DNA of 64,000 nucleotides, from positions 1-64,000 of the forward strand of contig JAHLKF010000021.1 in assembly GCA_025558075.1 (NCBI GenBank), written 5' to 3'. The translations under genes and the position numbers were made by a program. The DNA is from Gaertneriomyces semiglobifer (lineage: Eukaryota > Chytridiomycota > Chytridiomycetes > Spizellomycetales > Spizellomycetaceae). Shown one piece after another: positions 20,797 to 33,207 of this stretch; the first letter of the stretch is position 1; every line of letters begins with the position of its first letter. The notes under the pieces were generated by a model that was given only the letters and a program-made list of their open reading frames with translations, was not told the origin of the DNA and searched no databases.

Positions 20797-21900
20797 GATA
20801 TGAACCTTAAACCAAATGGGCGAAAGCCCCGAACACAGTGACCTTGTTTTTTTGTTCCCAACACACCGATGAAAACGACCCGACGAAAGCCGACAACAAT
20901 AGATACTAGAAAACCGACAACAATAGATACGAGGACAGTGAATCTGAAAATCAAATGGGCGAAAGTCCCGAGCACAGTGACCGTGAAACTCGGTAGCTGC
21001 TTGTTCCACGTGCCAAGCAGACAGTTTTTTTTTTGCCCCCATACACCGATGAAAATGACGTGATGAAAACGGACAACAATAGATACGAGGAGAGTGAATC
21101 TGAAAATCAAATGGGCGGAAGCCCCGAGCACAGTGACCGTGAAACTCGGTAGCTGCTTGTTCTACTTGCAAGCAGACAGCTTTTTTTTACCCCCATACAC
21201 CACTGAAAACGAAGTGACGAAAACCGGCAACAGCAATCCTACTTAGCAGGTGGATACTAGGACCGTGAATCTGAAAATGCGAATGGGCGAAAGTCCCGAG
21301 CACAGTGACCGTGAAACTCGGTAGCTGCTTGTTCCACCTGCCAAGCAGACAGCTTTTTTTCGCCCCCATACACCACTGAAAACGAAGTGACGAAAACCGG
21401 CAACAGCAATCCTACTTAGCAGGTGGATACTAGGACCGTGAATCTGAAAATGCGAATGGGCGAAAGTCCCGAGCACAGTGACCGTGAAACTCGGTAGCTG
21501 CTTGTTCCACCTGCCAAGCAGACAGCTTTTTTTCGCCCCCATACACCACTGAAAACGAAGTGACGAAAACCGGCAACAGCAATTCGACTTAGCAGGTGGA
21601 TACTAGGACCGTGAATCTGAAAATGCAAATGGGCGAAAGTCCCGAGCACAGTGACCGTGAAACTCGGTAGCTGCTTGTTCCACCTGCCAAGCAGACAGCT
21701 TTTTTTCGCCTCCATACACCTCTGAAAACGAAGTGACGAAAACCGGCAACAGCGATCCGACTTAGCAGGTGGATACTAGGACCGTGAATCTGAAAATGCA
21801 AATGGGCGAAAGTCCCGAGCACAGTGACCGTGAAACTCGGTAGCTGCTTGTTCCACCTGCCAAGCAGACAGCTTTTTTTTGCCCCCCATACATCGATGAA
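20797..21900 (+). repeat. Tandem array, period 173 bp, of hairpin-forming units
   Basis: Landmark GGGCG[AG]AAG occurs at 20818, 20957, 21113, 21285, 21458, 21631 and 21804: spacings 139, 156, 172, 173, 173, 173. The last four units are almost identical; the first three are shorter and more diverged. The array starts directly after the stop codon of the preceding gene. Minus-strand frames of about 99 codons run through it, but 173 is not a multiple of 3 and the frame changes each unit, so they are incidental. Confidence 0.93.
21285..21360 (+). ncRNA. Candidate structured small RNA, unit 4 of the array
   Basis: Best example of a 76-nt block also at 20957-21034, 21113-21188, 21458-21533, 21631-21706 and 21804-21880. 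Three hairpins: GGGC-GNRA-GYCC; ACCG-TGAAACT-CGGT; and CTGCTTG with CAAGCAG, extended outward by AGCTG/CAGCT across one bulged A. Each block ends in 7-10 T residues, the RNA polymerase III termination signal. Between copies the first stem changes GTCC to GCCC (both pair with GGGC) and its loop changes GAAA to GGAA (both GNRA), while the third stem stays constant and its loop varies. I see no clear A and B boxes. RNA identity is inference. Confidence 0.45.
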
Positions 21901-22067
21901 AACAGAGAAGGGATGCTGTGACATTGGTATCATATTATTACTAGCACGCTCTGATAGACAGGAACGCAGTCATTTATACTGGACTTATATTGTGCGGCGA
22001 CATAATATGCACGCAGTTATCAATATGTCCGTGTCGCTCGACTGTACCTACGCCAGCGTCCCCGGTG

Positions 22068-22128
22068 CCCTAACCCTGCGGGATGTCCGACGGTTGGCTC
22101 GCTCGCGTCGCGAGCGAGTGTTAGGGTT
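22068..22128. repeat. Palindrome flanked by opposed telomere-like motifs
   Basis: CCCTAACCCT (22068-22077), then a perfect 10-bp inverted repeat CTCGCTCGCG-T-CGCGAGCGAG (22098-22118), then TTAGGGTT (22121-22128). Confidence 0.75.
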
Positions 22129-22318
22129 CACAAGAGTAGGTGCCCGAGGACTTTCCCTGTCCATCCTATACCGATCTTTGCAAGCTCCAATGCTTGACAT
22201 TCGGCGGTGGTGACATCAACGCTGACGAACCCCAACAAAAGTGAGCCTTGCCCCCATCACTCTCTCTGCACCACTCTGTCAGCCACCGTACTGTCTTGCG
22301 TTCTCGGTGCCCGCAAGA

Positions 22319-25300
22319 ATGACGAATGACGAATGGCAGCCAGATCGTTTCAAAGGGTATTTGGAAATTATAACTTCTGCCCTACGATATGCATCCCCGG
22401 AAACATCCCGGATCCTACAAGAATGTCTAATGCAATTACGATTGCCTCTATTGGAACTCTTTGTGGAACCGCCTAAAGACAAAACTGTACGCGAGGAGCT
22501 AGTAAAGTCAGGTAAGCGATTAACAACTTTTGACCGCAGTCCAACCCATTGTCGTGGCTCTAACTTGTTTCTCCATTGTTCAAGGCGATGTGGTTATTGG
22601 TGGTAGGACTCAACATGCCAATTCAGAGTTTGTCCAGCCAGTTCTGTTTCTCTCGGACCTTTTAAATATCAGCGAAACACGTGCTACGACTTTGTTCCAA
22701 CACGCTACGCTTAGTCGAGCGAGATTCCTGGGGTGGTCGCCAGTGCGTATAGCTGTGTACATGTATCATGCAGAGAATGAGTACAGATTGGAATGCCTCG
22801 CTGTGCTCATCAGGCACTTCGTGCAGAATAGCGCCCCCAAGGAGAATCTCGTACTCATTGATTCTTTCTTGGAGCGATTACAAACGGCTGCTCCTTCGTT
22901 GGCGATCCGCTTACTGCAGGCGATGGATCTTTTGGAAGGGCGCTTGAACTCTTTGCGTGAGGACGTGCGGATGGGCATCCCCTCATCGGTGATTGAGCAG
23001 CTGGGAGTGGAGGATGACGTGTTTGAAATGAACAAGTCCCGAACCAACGCGGAACGAATACGTGTTGCAGACATCTTCTGCTATACTGCGGCTCGATGGG
23101 GACTGACATCGTCAGAATCGGTTGATCTTATCAAGACTCTCCAAAAGGCAGATGTAACAGACCAAGCAACGCTTTCGTTGCTAATAGCATTTATGGCAAG
23201 CATAAATCAGTCAACCAATAACAATCTAGCCGAGCGCACTACGCGATTTCACTTGAGCACAGAGGACTATGACGTACTAACTTCGGAAATAACTGGCACG
23301 CAATGGCGGATGAAGGAATTGCAAGGGACAATATGGACCCAGTGGATATGCTTAATAAGTTTTACCACGTCCGTTCAAAGACGTCAAAGCTTTGTGGACG
23401 AGGGCTTCGCTGCAAAAGCGCAGAGAAATCGTGATCAAGAGCAGGAAAAATGGAAAAACGAGATTGGTCGGCACCCTGCGGTGTACACTTTTCTTGTGGA
23501 CTACGTTATATCGTTCCAAAAAAAAAGAGAGGAACAATTTCGGGTCCCAGTCCTTGTGGCCGGTGGAGATGAGGATATACGCAAAATGTATTGGCGAAAC
23601 GTGGAGCGGCTAACAGATATGCTTATCGTCTACTTGCGAAGAGCTCTCAAAGACATCAAAAACCATGATGAGGATACCACACGTGCGGCGGAAGATCAGA
23701 ACGAACGTGCGCGCTACTTGAGTGCTAGCTCTCGTAGAGCCCCGGTACCTGAGCCGATCGTTGTACCGCAAACCGCATGGGAAGCCGTTTTGGCGTTGAT
23801 CACATTATTGTATCGCGATCAGCCAGACGCAGCGCTGTCGTTTTGGAGCGAGCTTGAGACTGAGCATAGCCTTCCACCTGAAACCAGAATCGAGACTCTA
23901 GAAAAGCAGTCATTTGTCAAGATGGCGTCGGATGTAACTACTCCCAGATTCCTGGAGGCGTTTCTTCACATGTTAGCGTCCCTAGCCACGGGTAGCGAAT
24001 CTGCTGAGGAAGTACACCTACGGTTGCACACTGACCCTGGACACAGTCAGTTAGGACGTGTTGTGTGGGGAACGTTCTTCAAATCACTACGAGACGTGAC
24101 CGACTTTCTCTCCCGAGGCAACGCGGAATTGAAATCAGATGAGCTGGGTCTTGTCACGGGCGTCTTGCGCTTGATTCGGCAGGTAGTTAAATATTCACTG
24201 ACTGCTAAACGCTGTCTGTGCGATAACCCACAGTATCGTGCTTTGCATACACTGTTTATGCTTCTTGTCAACCGCATCCCGGTTGAGTTAAAGGGCAACT
24301 TATTCGAGACTATTGCCGCATTCTGCCTACCTTTTGACAAGTCTTACGATTTGCAACGCCAGGTGTGGGATATGCTGGAGCAATCTCAGATCGTCGGCAC
24401 GCGCGAAGCTAGCAACAAACATTCTCTGGCGAAATCGTTTGGCGGAGTGATGTCAGTTGGATCAAAATCCGAGACCCCTCAGGGAATTTTGTATGACCTG
24501 GAAGAGACAGAAACGATCTTACGTTCCTACCCCGAGACAATTGGATTCTTGCATCTATTGAACGTGTTGCTTGAAGGAACTTCAGCGCAGCTGGATTATG
24601 CATTGAAAGCGCTAGGACACGATGATCGCATACCAGGATTACGGCCTTACGTCAAATTTGTAATGGACAACGTTTTCCTAAAGGTGCATTTGAGGGCTTT
24701 CTCAGATGAAGCACAAAAATGGGAAATGCTTGCCACTTGTCTCCACATTTTTGAGAAGTCAACCAACCATTTCGACCTGACAGTATTATTATCTGGTGAC
24801 GGTTCGCAGGACGCGATCGGTAGAGCTACCATCCCGACTGTATCTCCGGGATTTCATCACCATCTTCTCCGTAAAACAGAGACCCTGGTGCTTCAACCTG
24901 GCTTCGACGTGTATTATCGCTTATTAAGTAACTCCCCCTTCACTGAAACGCTGTTCTCTGTCCTCAGCATTGAGGTCGACGATCTGAACAGTGGAGGTCC
25001 TGCCAGGACATTCAAAGGGAACGCAGTTCTGCTGTCCTTGAAAATCTTGCTGCGGGTTTTTCAAAATCAGCGTACGTTTCTCGAAGTGCTAATACCAGCC
25101 CTCGTTGAGGCAGGCCTTGCATCGGCCCTTGGCATCACGCCGTCGGTGGAGAGCGTTGATGAGATTTTTTCATACCACAAGGGCGTCGTCATCGTCATCG
25201 CTAAATTACTTGCTTGCATCGATGATGAAATCTCGCTTCTAGCGGTAAAGTTGTTGACTATCATTTCGCAGTCTCATTTGTTTGGCGGTATCGATCTTCA

Positions 25301-28300
25301 CGGTCGCGTGAATCGCCTGGTCAGTCTGCTGCAGTCGTCCACGGAGCGCGATGTCATTATTGCGGGTTTTGTGAAACGCTTAGAAATGGAGGAAGATGAA
25401 ACCCTTGATGTTGGGGAGTTCTCGGGCGACGCCACAGAAACTGCATTCTTGGAATCCAACGCGTTATCAAGCACAATGCGGCAGCTGCTACTCGAACGAC
25501 GAGAAGCTGCACCTTGGCCGGTCCCCAAAAGCGGATTGGTCCACGGGGTACGGATGACGATTTTGCATCTTTTGCTAGTTAACATCACGCAAGTGAGGCC
25601 CGCACCGACCATTGCGCATTTTTTACTTGGCTTCAACATTGACAAGCCTTTGGCACAAACCGTTTTTCCTTTGCCATCTGCACCGAACGCACGTTATACG
25701 TGCTTGCAAGCCATTGCGAACCGCCTGCAGGTGTCTGATTTTGATAAAGGCGGAAAAAGCCCAACTGCTGTTGGGGACGATAGTTTATTTGCCGAACCGT
25801 TGTTCCTTACGCATCCTCGATTTGCTTCACGATGCTATCAACTTCTCTACGAGTTATGTGCTGATCCGCAAACGTCGGGACCGAGCATGCGGTATCTGAG
25901 GAATCAAAAGGATTACTTTTTTCAGCAAGTGAAAGCCTTGCCGGTTAGCGAAGTTTACGCTGGTGACGTCGATAACGACAATCAAACCATCGTGGCGCAT
26001 TTGATGCATCGCACCTGGGTGATGAAGTCAGTTGCTTTGGAACTTCACGTAACAACAAGTGCTCACAAGTCCCGCTTGATCGACTTGCTCTATGTAGCCC
26101 CGGTTCGTACTACATTGCCAACTCGCACTACTGGATGGGAGAACGAGGACGAATTGGATGAGGAGGATTTCGATGAGCCGTTTGTTGCTGGAATGGATAC
26201 CCAGCATTTTGAGCAACCACTGACGAAGATATTAGAAATATTAAATTCATTGAACTTTGAGGAGCCACCTGAAACCGGGTCACCACATATATCGGATGGC
26301 CTTTTGCGCAACGTAGACTTCGAGCAATTCCGGAAGGATGGTTTGTTCGATATACGCGCGATATATCGGTACTACCAAGCCCAGCTTTTGGAATGTGATA
26401 CACAAGAAGAATTGTCATCACTTACCGTCAAAGAGGTGCTATCACAACTCGTAGATATCAACTTTGCGCAAGAGCTAGGTGGAGCGCGGTTACTGTGTGC
26501 TCAAGCGTGGGGGGAAATCGTACAGACCACCTTGCTTGGATGTTTTACACGTGTTCCGGCTGAAGTGCGGGAAGCGCGCGTGTTTGAGTTACTTTCTGCA
26601 TTGTTGCCCAAAGTTAACGCAGAGCGCATATCTATTGCCATTGCTGAGGCAATGTCGATGGTTATATTGATCCTCCTTACGAAGATGAACAATGATAAGT
26701 TGTTCCAATGCTTGTTGCAAACAGGAACGCTGCAGGCAACTAGCGCTATTTCGACGCTTCGATTACCTATGGATACGCTACAGCAAGTCGTCTTACGTGG
26801 CATTTTGGATGCGATTCTGATGCCTGGCGCTTCACTTGCCATGCGCGGCAACCTGTACGTTGCGCTAATGAGACTTTTAGACTACACCAAGCCCGAAGAA
26901 CCACTAGATGATGAGGGTTGTAGAGACGAATTCGACTGTGCGCACACGACAGGCAATTTGTTTGTGGATTCCAATACCTCGCGACTATTTGAGGGGAACT
27001 ATGCAATTTTGACGGCTTACAGTGAGCGTCTTTACCCCCTCATCGCCCGCGATGCTGGAGAAAGCACGGACGTATGGAGCATTGTCGCCTTCGCAGTGCT
27101 CATTGCTATCGATGAGCTATCGTCGCTAGGAGTTGATCATGGTAGTGACCGCAGGGCTGAGTTGTTGAACATGCTCGGGCATAGAAATGCACTGACCCAT
27201 TTCATCAAATCATTGAAATTGGAGAACAACCGAAATCTATCAGGGCTAATGACCAAAAGTCCAGGTAGGGAATCCGGGTACTGCTTTGCGATATCTTCAA
27301 TCGGCTCACTCTTTCAAAAGCAACAGAAGCGTACACTGTCCGTTTGTTTTATGAGATAAAAATGTCGTTTTTCCAACGCATCGCGACTTACAAGCAAGGA
27401 GCTTTAAAGCTGATGGACTACGGAATGCTTGAAACATTGGCCGACTGCCGCTTTTTGGATCACCGACCACAAGGAGAAGTCGATATCAGTGGTATGTACA
27501 TTATCATCGAATCCTACTAGACGACGAAATAGCTCATCCCGCGCGTCTTCAACAGGTTCATTGACTGTCCTAGCTGAGCAGTATCACAGAATGCTCGTAC
27601 CTACATTGCGACTGGTACTGTTAATTGCGAGACAAGTGGGCAATGACTATAATGCTCCTGTTAAGGTAATTCGCTGCGCACGCACCAAATGAAAGCCTTC
27701 GCTAATGATAGTTGATCAGGTCAAACGATTTGTAATGGCACATGGCCATATACTGCTGGGGATTTTGAATGATGCCAATTCATTGATCACCATACCATTT
27801 ATGAAAGAAATTGAGTTGGTGACTGCCCTTTTCGCCTATCTTGTGGAACACAACTCGGAACCGAAGGTAGCGGTTTCATCAAACCGTTTTCTGTCTTTTC
27901 TTCGATTACTCACCCTAATTTATGGCATAATTTACCATGTCAGTTCACGTACAGCACTCCTAGCAACACCCTGCCAGCGCTCTTCAGCAAATATGCGGTA
28001 TCTTCCCGATGGCTTCCACACTTCAAGGCATCTGATGGGAGCGAATGGGAGGTCGGGGGGAGACGTGAGTAGCTCTATTTCCTTACGAAATGTGTTGTGC
28101 CATGTTAATGACAGGATTCATTGGTAGCAATGGTGGCTGACCCATCGGCAGTGGATGGTAATAAGGTCCGCCAAGAAGCCGAGCGTCTCGCAAGTAACAT
28201 CTGTCGGAATGTGGTCCAGTATTGGCTGTCGACAACCAGCCATCTACTAGTTTCCGGTACGTCATACAGGTAGGCAACAATTCGCAGCTCACAGCTGAAC

Positions 28301-29184
28301 GGTAGGCTCTGGCAGGAGCAAGAACTGCAGAACCTGTCCTTCTACCTCTAATTCCGCATGAGAGCAATGATCGAAGCCGCGCAAAAACGTTGACATCAGG
28401 TATAAACTCGAACTCTTGTTTTAACGATGATCCTGTGTCCAACTTTGAAACAACAGCACCACCACGACCGTCTGTTGGCCTTATTTTTGGATTCACGAAC
28501 AAGATGATGCAAACGTTGCTTCAGGCGTTAGACAGTTTTACTTCCGCCGCGTCAAGAGCCAGCGATATTCAAAGGCTAACGATTCATGATATGCATGAAG
28601 TATGAAACCTACTTTTCACCCGAGTAGCTGCGTGGTTAACATTGTTGTTAGATTTCTAAAACGTCATGCATATTCGAGGAAGAGCTATCTCCGGCGCAGC
28701 TGCGGCAGTGGGTATTTTTGGTGCTTGCACAAGAGCGACGACGCACCGCTGAAGAAATCCGAGCATCTTTATGTTAGCAACACTTTTCTTCGCTGCATTG
28801 GGTGGTTCATACTCATTACTTCATTAACTTCCGTAGGTGTTGTTGAGCAACTTCTGCTTTTGATTTGGCGACATCTAGCATTTTTTCTACACAAAGAAAC
28901 TTCGTTGTCCGACAGCATGCAAGAGCCTCTCCAACTAAAATCATCGGAGGAGCGAGAGAACTTCCGTGCTCAAGCTAGGAATGCATTAATGCCGGTGCTA
29001 TCTCCACTGACGGGACTGACTGTGGTAGGTGTCAATAGTTGGGCGACAATGCGATATGCCATTAACAATGCCGCTGCAGCCTACAAATATCGTGAAGAAT
29101 TGGAGGAATCGAAGACGATACGTCCAAGCATTGTTGATGAAGCTGGAGGATGTTCTCCAACCTCAGCAAGACTTCGTAAAATAG
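22319..29184 (+). CDS. NUP192: Nup192/Nup205-family scaffold nucleoporin
   Basis: Large inner-ring nucleoporin of the nuclear pore complex. ATG at 22319; exon 1 joins exon 2 over the intron 22512-22584, giving SGDVVIGG. A continuous exon then runs to 27264. The C-terminal quarter is split by many small introns: 27265-27326, 27492-27520 (29 nt), 27556-27581 (26 nt), 27666-27719 and further ones to about 29090. Family hallmarks include FYEIKMSFFQRIA, GALKLMDYGMLETLADC, ELSPAQLRQWVFLVLAQERRR and VEQLLLLIWRHL. The last exon ends RYVQALLMKLEDVLQPQQDF and stops at 29182-29184. Mostly helical, no membrane segment. Total about 2000 residues, usual for the family. Some late splice sites (27.9-28.4 kb) are tentative. 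Confidence 0.88.
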
Positions 29185-29414
29185 CAGCTATTCTTAATTT
29201 TTGCCACTGGGTATCAATGAAATACAATATTCTTTACTTCTACTAGCCATCTTATGACTGCTGATTACTCCAGGTAAATGCTTGCTCAGAAGACGTGATG
29301 TACTCTACTTGCCAATGTTCAGTGGATGTCGTTCCCGAGTAATTGCCTCCAAATATTCGACACAAACCCATGACGGGGAAGTTACACAAATGAAACGGAT
29401 CCCCGCCATATTGG

Positions 29415-31227
29415 TCACCTTCTAGCGACGGGCTTCACCACGACGGCGTACGGGATGTCCATGAGTAATACGACGACGCTTGCACCTGTCAGCATGACTA
29501 TTAGTGCAGGATATCGCTGGTCTACACAGGTCAGACACTTGCCATGATTCGCGATCGAGTAATGTTGCCCATGGGTTTTCAGGGGTATGTCCTCGTGAGT
29601 GGCACAAAATCCAGTTCTTCTTACCTGCACAACCGACAGGTGTGCTGGCGAAGGGCTCTGTCCACCGTAATTTCAGTCATAAATCACACGATAAAAACAT
29701 TTACGTTCGCATTGTGCATACCGCGACTCTGGTTCGATGCCAAACCGTTGGGCCTATCAAATAACCGGTGTGCCAGCCGCGGTTTAGCCTCGGATGACAA
29801 GAGATTTATCGAAGATGTTCGTCGCTGACTCAAGCGTGATCTGCTCGATGAAAGGCTGGATCGGCGAGGGGTACATGGACGAGTGTTATTTCTGGCTAAT
29901 TCTTCGACAAGATCTTCCGGAATTCGCCAAATCTGGCAGTCTTCATGTAAAGGATCCTTTTTTACGTTCCTACGATCACTAACGTATAGTAAAAGCTCGA
30001 CCAGTTCTCCTGCCCAGCGGCATGGTCTCTTGGTAATGTCATGCCTGCCAGGTGTATGCTCGGGTGTCAATGTTCCAAGGCTCCTTCGGCCATCCAGGTT
30101 ATCCCGCTTGAAGAAAATTGGGCCAAGAACTGTTGATATAGCCTGCTTCGCGAGAGCTTGATATCGTGTCGCTACCAAGCTGCAGAAGTGACTAGCGAAT
30201 GAGAGAAGATATTCAGCCAGATACCGGTTAATGACAGGAAGGATAACCATGGCATCTCTGTAGAAAAGGTCCGAGGTGAGCGGAACGAAAAAGGATGTGT
30301 TAAGTGTGGATCGTATACCGGATGAGCTCTTCATGCTTCGGCGTAGGATATTTTACTTTGGCGCTTGGCATCGCTGTTGCAGTGTCATCATTCTTGTTAA
30401 GCGTGATGATTGCTTTATAATTCCATCAGTAAAATGTATGATGTATGTCTCTGACCGATGGTCACTTACTCTGCCAAATTTGATGGGTTTCCGAGGGAAA
30501 AATTCCAGAAATGTTGTCGAATATCGCTAACACAGGTGCTAGCACGTCCCCAAAAGATCTCTCCATGTCATGTTCCGAGTCTAATTGGTAAAGGCCATGT
30601 GAATGCAGCTGGGACAGCAGCGCGACGACAGCATTGTGTAGGCGGGCGGGTATTTCGATATTTCGTACTGTCACACGAGGCTCATTCGCATACAGACTGG
30701 CGACCCCATCCGCCATTCGCATCTGTGGGCATGCACGCTTGTAAGCACAGGTAAGCAACATTTGGTAAACCAAGGGGCCTACTTGGGTAGCTGCGCTTTG
30801 AAGACTGGTTGGCCACATAAAGGAATAATCGTCATCAGCCCTAGGCAGTTGTATATCTTCAATATTCAAAATCTTTTCCAGGCGACCGCGCGCCCAATTA
30901 CGGACATATGTGAGTTCTTCAGAAGTTAGAGAATTGATACAACGATCGTTGGGGTACGGTGCTTTGTACGGCGGCATATTGTGGTTACGTGATTTGAATA
31001 CGCTGTACTGCGTCAACCTCCTACGTACCTCTCATCGGTTCTACTAGTGAAGTAGGCGGAAGCTCGCGTGCTTCATAGTACTCAATATCATCACGACATC
31101 TCTTGACACCACACGGTTCCGGTAAAGGTAGGGCTGCTTCCGGTAAGGGGGAAAACCTCGGCATACGGTATCGCGTGGAGCCAAACGTATTTAACTCCTG
31201 TAAGAAGTTCTCAGTGCTCGCTCGCAA
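29415..31227 (-). CDS. Unidentified protein, weakly RhoGAP-like
   Basis: Multi-exon minus-strand gene, convergent with the nucleoporin gene. ATG at 31227; exon 1 encodes a Pro/Glu-rich leader and joins the next exon over an intron of about 68 nt (from 31027), giving EPMRAPYPND. That exon runs to about 30465. A further exon (about 30330-29690) has a segment with NRYLAEYLLSFASHFCSLVA and ISTVLGPIFF, resembling the C-terminal half of a RhoGAP domain, followed by a Ser/Arg-rich stretch. I do not see the RhoGAP arginine finger. Exon joins near 30460-30340 and the 3' end are unresolved. Confidence 0.5.
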
Positions 31228-31589
31228 GTGACAAACGGAGCGCAGTCTTGGAAACTGTATGCCTCACCTGCATCCTTCAAACTGGTTCACGCAGAAGACG
31301 TTAGGTGTAGTGCCAGAGTGAGAACCTCAAAAAGTCAGGCACTTGAGAAGGAAGAACAAAATAAGGTTGGGTTGATCAAAGGCGAAGCACTATGCTTTAA
31401 ACAATTCCAATCCTACGCTGACTGGTTCTAGGCCATGTTTAACATGACCGTTGCTGTTACCCCCAAGGCACCCCTTTGACGCGTGCGACTGGGCTTACGA
31501 AAGCAAGTTTGTTTTCGATAACGAGCGTTTTGTTTAAATGCGCGTTGGCACCCGCAACCACTTTGTACCATGAGATAGCGACAAGAAGG

Positions 31590-32653
31590 ATGGCTTTCCT
31601 GGGCGCTCAGGTACAGAAGACGGTCGATCCGTCGAGCGAAAGCTCATCGGATTTTGAGCGACCGGATGTCGCTTTACAATTAAGCACTTGGAAGGTGCTT
31701 CAATCGGAACTTAGACACCAGAGGATTGACCATGACAAACTCTCGTTCTGCGTCCCCCATTCAGTTGACCTGAGGCATGATCTAACCGATGCCGCTGCTT
31801 CCCATTGCGATATCCGGTCACATGATGGGGTAAGTTCAGCGCGCCAACGGTGGGCGGGGTTGAGCCACATGGCGGGTGCCGATATATCGTTCTACTCAAA
31901 CGACCCGCACAAAGCAGTTGGATGTGTCGTGATACTGGAATTTCCCAGCATGGAGATCGTATATTCGTCATGCCGAGAAGTCGAGCTCAAACATCCGTAT
32001 ATCCCGACGTACCTAGCATTTCGTGAAGCCCCAATTGTCCTGTCCCTTTTGGAAGAGGTCAAGCATCAGCATTCCCACATTTATCCCCAAGTGCTTTTCA
32101 TTGATGGGAATGGCACGCTTCATCCCCGCTTGTTCGGCCTCGCTTGTCATGTCGGGGTCTTGGCTGGTTAGTGAAACTCAGTTCGTACGCACGCTTATTT
32201 CGCTCAATGGCTGCAGACATTCCAAGCATTGGCGTGGCAAAGAATTTCTGTGCATTGTCATCAGAAGGCCTCACCATGAAGGGCATCAAGGAAAAGTCAA
32301 GTGACCTATTAAAAGCGCCTGGTGATTGGTTTCCCATCATTGGCAAGTCGGGTACGATTTTTGGAGGAGTAAGTTGAAATCCTTTTACAAATTAATGTCC
32401 GCATTCTGTGCTTGACTAATCTTTGCATCAGGCAGTACGTGGTACGAAAGATGCAAGGAATCCTGTATTCGTTTCTCCCGGACATAGAATATCGCTGGCA
32501 AGTGCTGTTGCTCTAACCGTCCTGTGTTGTAAATACCGAGTTCCAGAACCTGTCCGGGTAGCCGACGCCGTATCCCGTGAATACATCAGGCAAAGTTTGC
32601 GGAAGCAAGGAGTATCCGCTTCAACGTCAATGCCTGCACATACGATGAGCTGA
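31590..32653 (+). CDS. Endonuclease V
   Basis: Cleaves nucleic acid at deaminated adenine (inosine); eukaryotic forms act mainly on RNA. Three exons joined over introns 32167-32216 and 32369-32431. Family motifs in order: AGADISFYS (first metal-binding Asp), VGCVVILEFP, HPYIPTYLAFREAP (catalytic Glu in FRE), VLFIDGNGTLHPR (second Asp), GLACHVGV, then across the intron DIPSIGVAKNF, FVSPGHRISLASAV, and YRVPEPVRVAD near the end. The start is ATG 31590; the upstream in-frame extension has no ATG. Length about 315 residues, normal for fungi. The final residues after RKQG are unconserved. Confidence 0.93.
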
Positions 32654-33207
32654 CACTCCGTGAGCAAGAAACTGACAATAAGGCGTCGCGAGCGCTCGTG
32701 CCTGCTCATGACTAATCGGATGCTTCGGGGTCTGACATTCCTAATGAACAAATGAACATGGCCACTCAACGGCCGCCTAACCTCAATTCCAAAGTGCGTT
32801 GTGGTTCATATCAATGCTCTCGGTGCCGTCCTGATGATGGGTCTGTAAGGTCTGCGGATTATTACTGCCCGACGGCGTCATAGCCGTTTGACTGTAGTGA
32901 CTTCTACCACAGCATTTCGGCGACTTGGAGGATTCATCTTCGTGGGTTGCGACCACCATCTCGCTCTGGGATAATGATGATTGGGTTCTCAAGGAAGGGA
33001 AGGTAGCGTACATAGGCAGCTGGGTAAGGTTTCCTGCAATACCAATTGTGGTACGACCTTGATATCGCGAGTGACAGGCGTCGAACTATGTCACTGGTGT
33101 TTAGACTTACTATTAAACAAAGTTACTTGTGATGTCAGTGTCAGTAAAATGTATACTTGGTAAATTAAGCGCCCATTCTAAGTACGCAGATAGGTAATCA
33201 AATAGTG
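32654..33207. other. Intergenic, endonuclease V to kinase
   Basis: No recognisable gene or repeat; presumably the endonuclease V 3' end and kinase promoter. Confidence 0.5.

Noticed and set aside
20868..20925. CGATGA...GAAA pattern resembling a hammerhead ribozyme core
   Set aside because: The core needs CUGANGA; here the position before G is C, other units lack the pattern, and no matching stems I or III were seen.
21285..21320. GCGAAAGTCCCGAG resembles conserved region I of RNase P/MRP RNA
   Set aside because: Only a short match, with no conserved region V or the rest of the fold, and tandem multicopy arrangement is unlike RNase P.
21187..21933. Minus-strand ORFs of 60-114 codons sharing the sequence AKKSCLLGRWNKQL
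   Set aside because: They lie in the 173-bp array; the period is not divisible by three, so each frame breaks into another, and the substitutions fit RNA structure better than protein.
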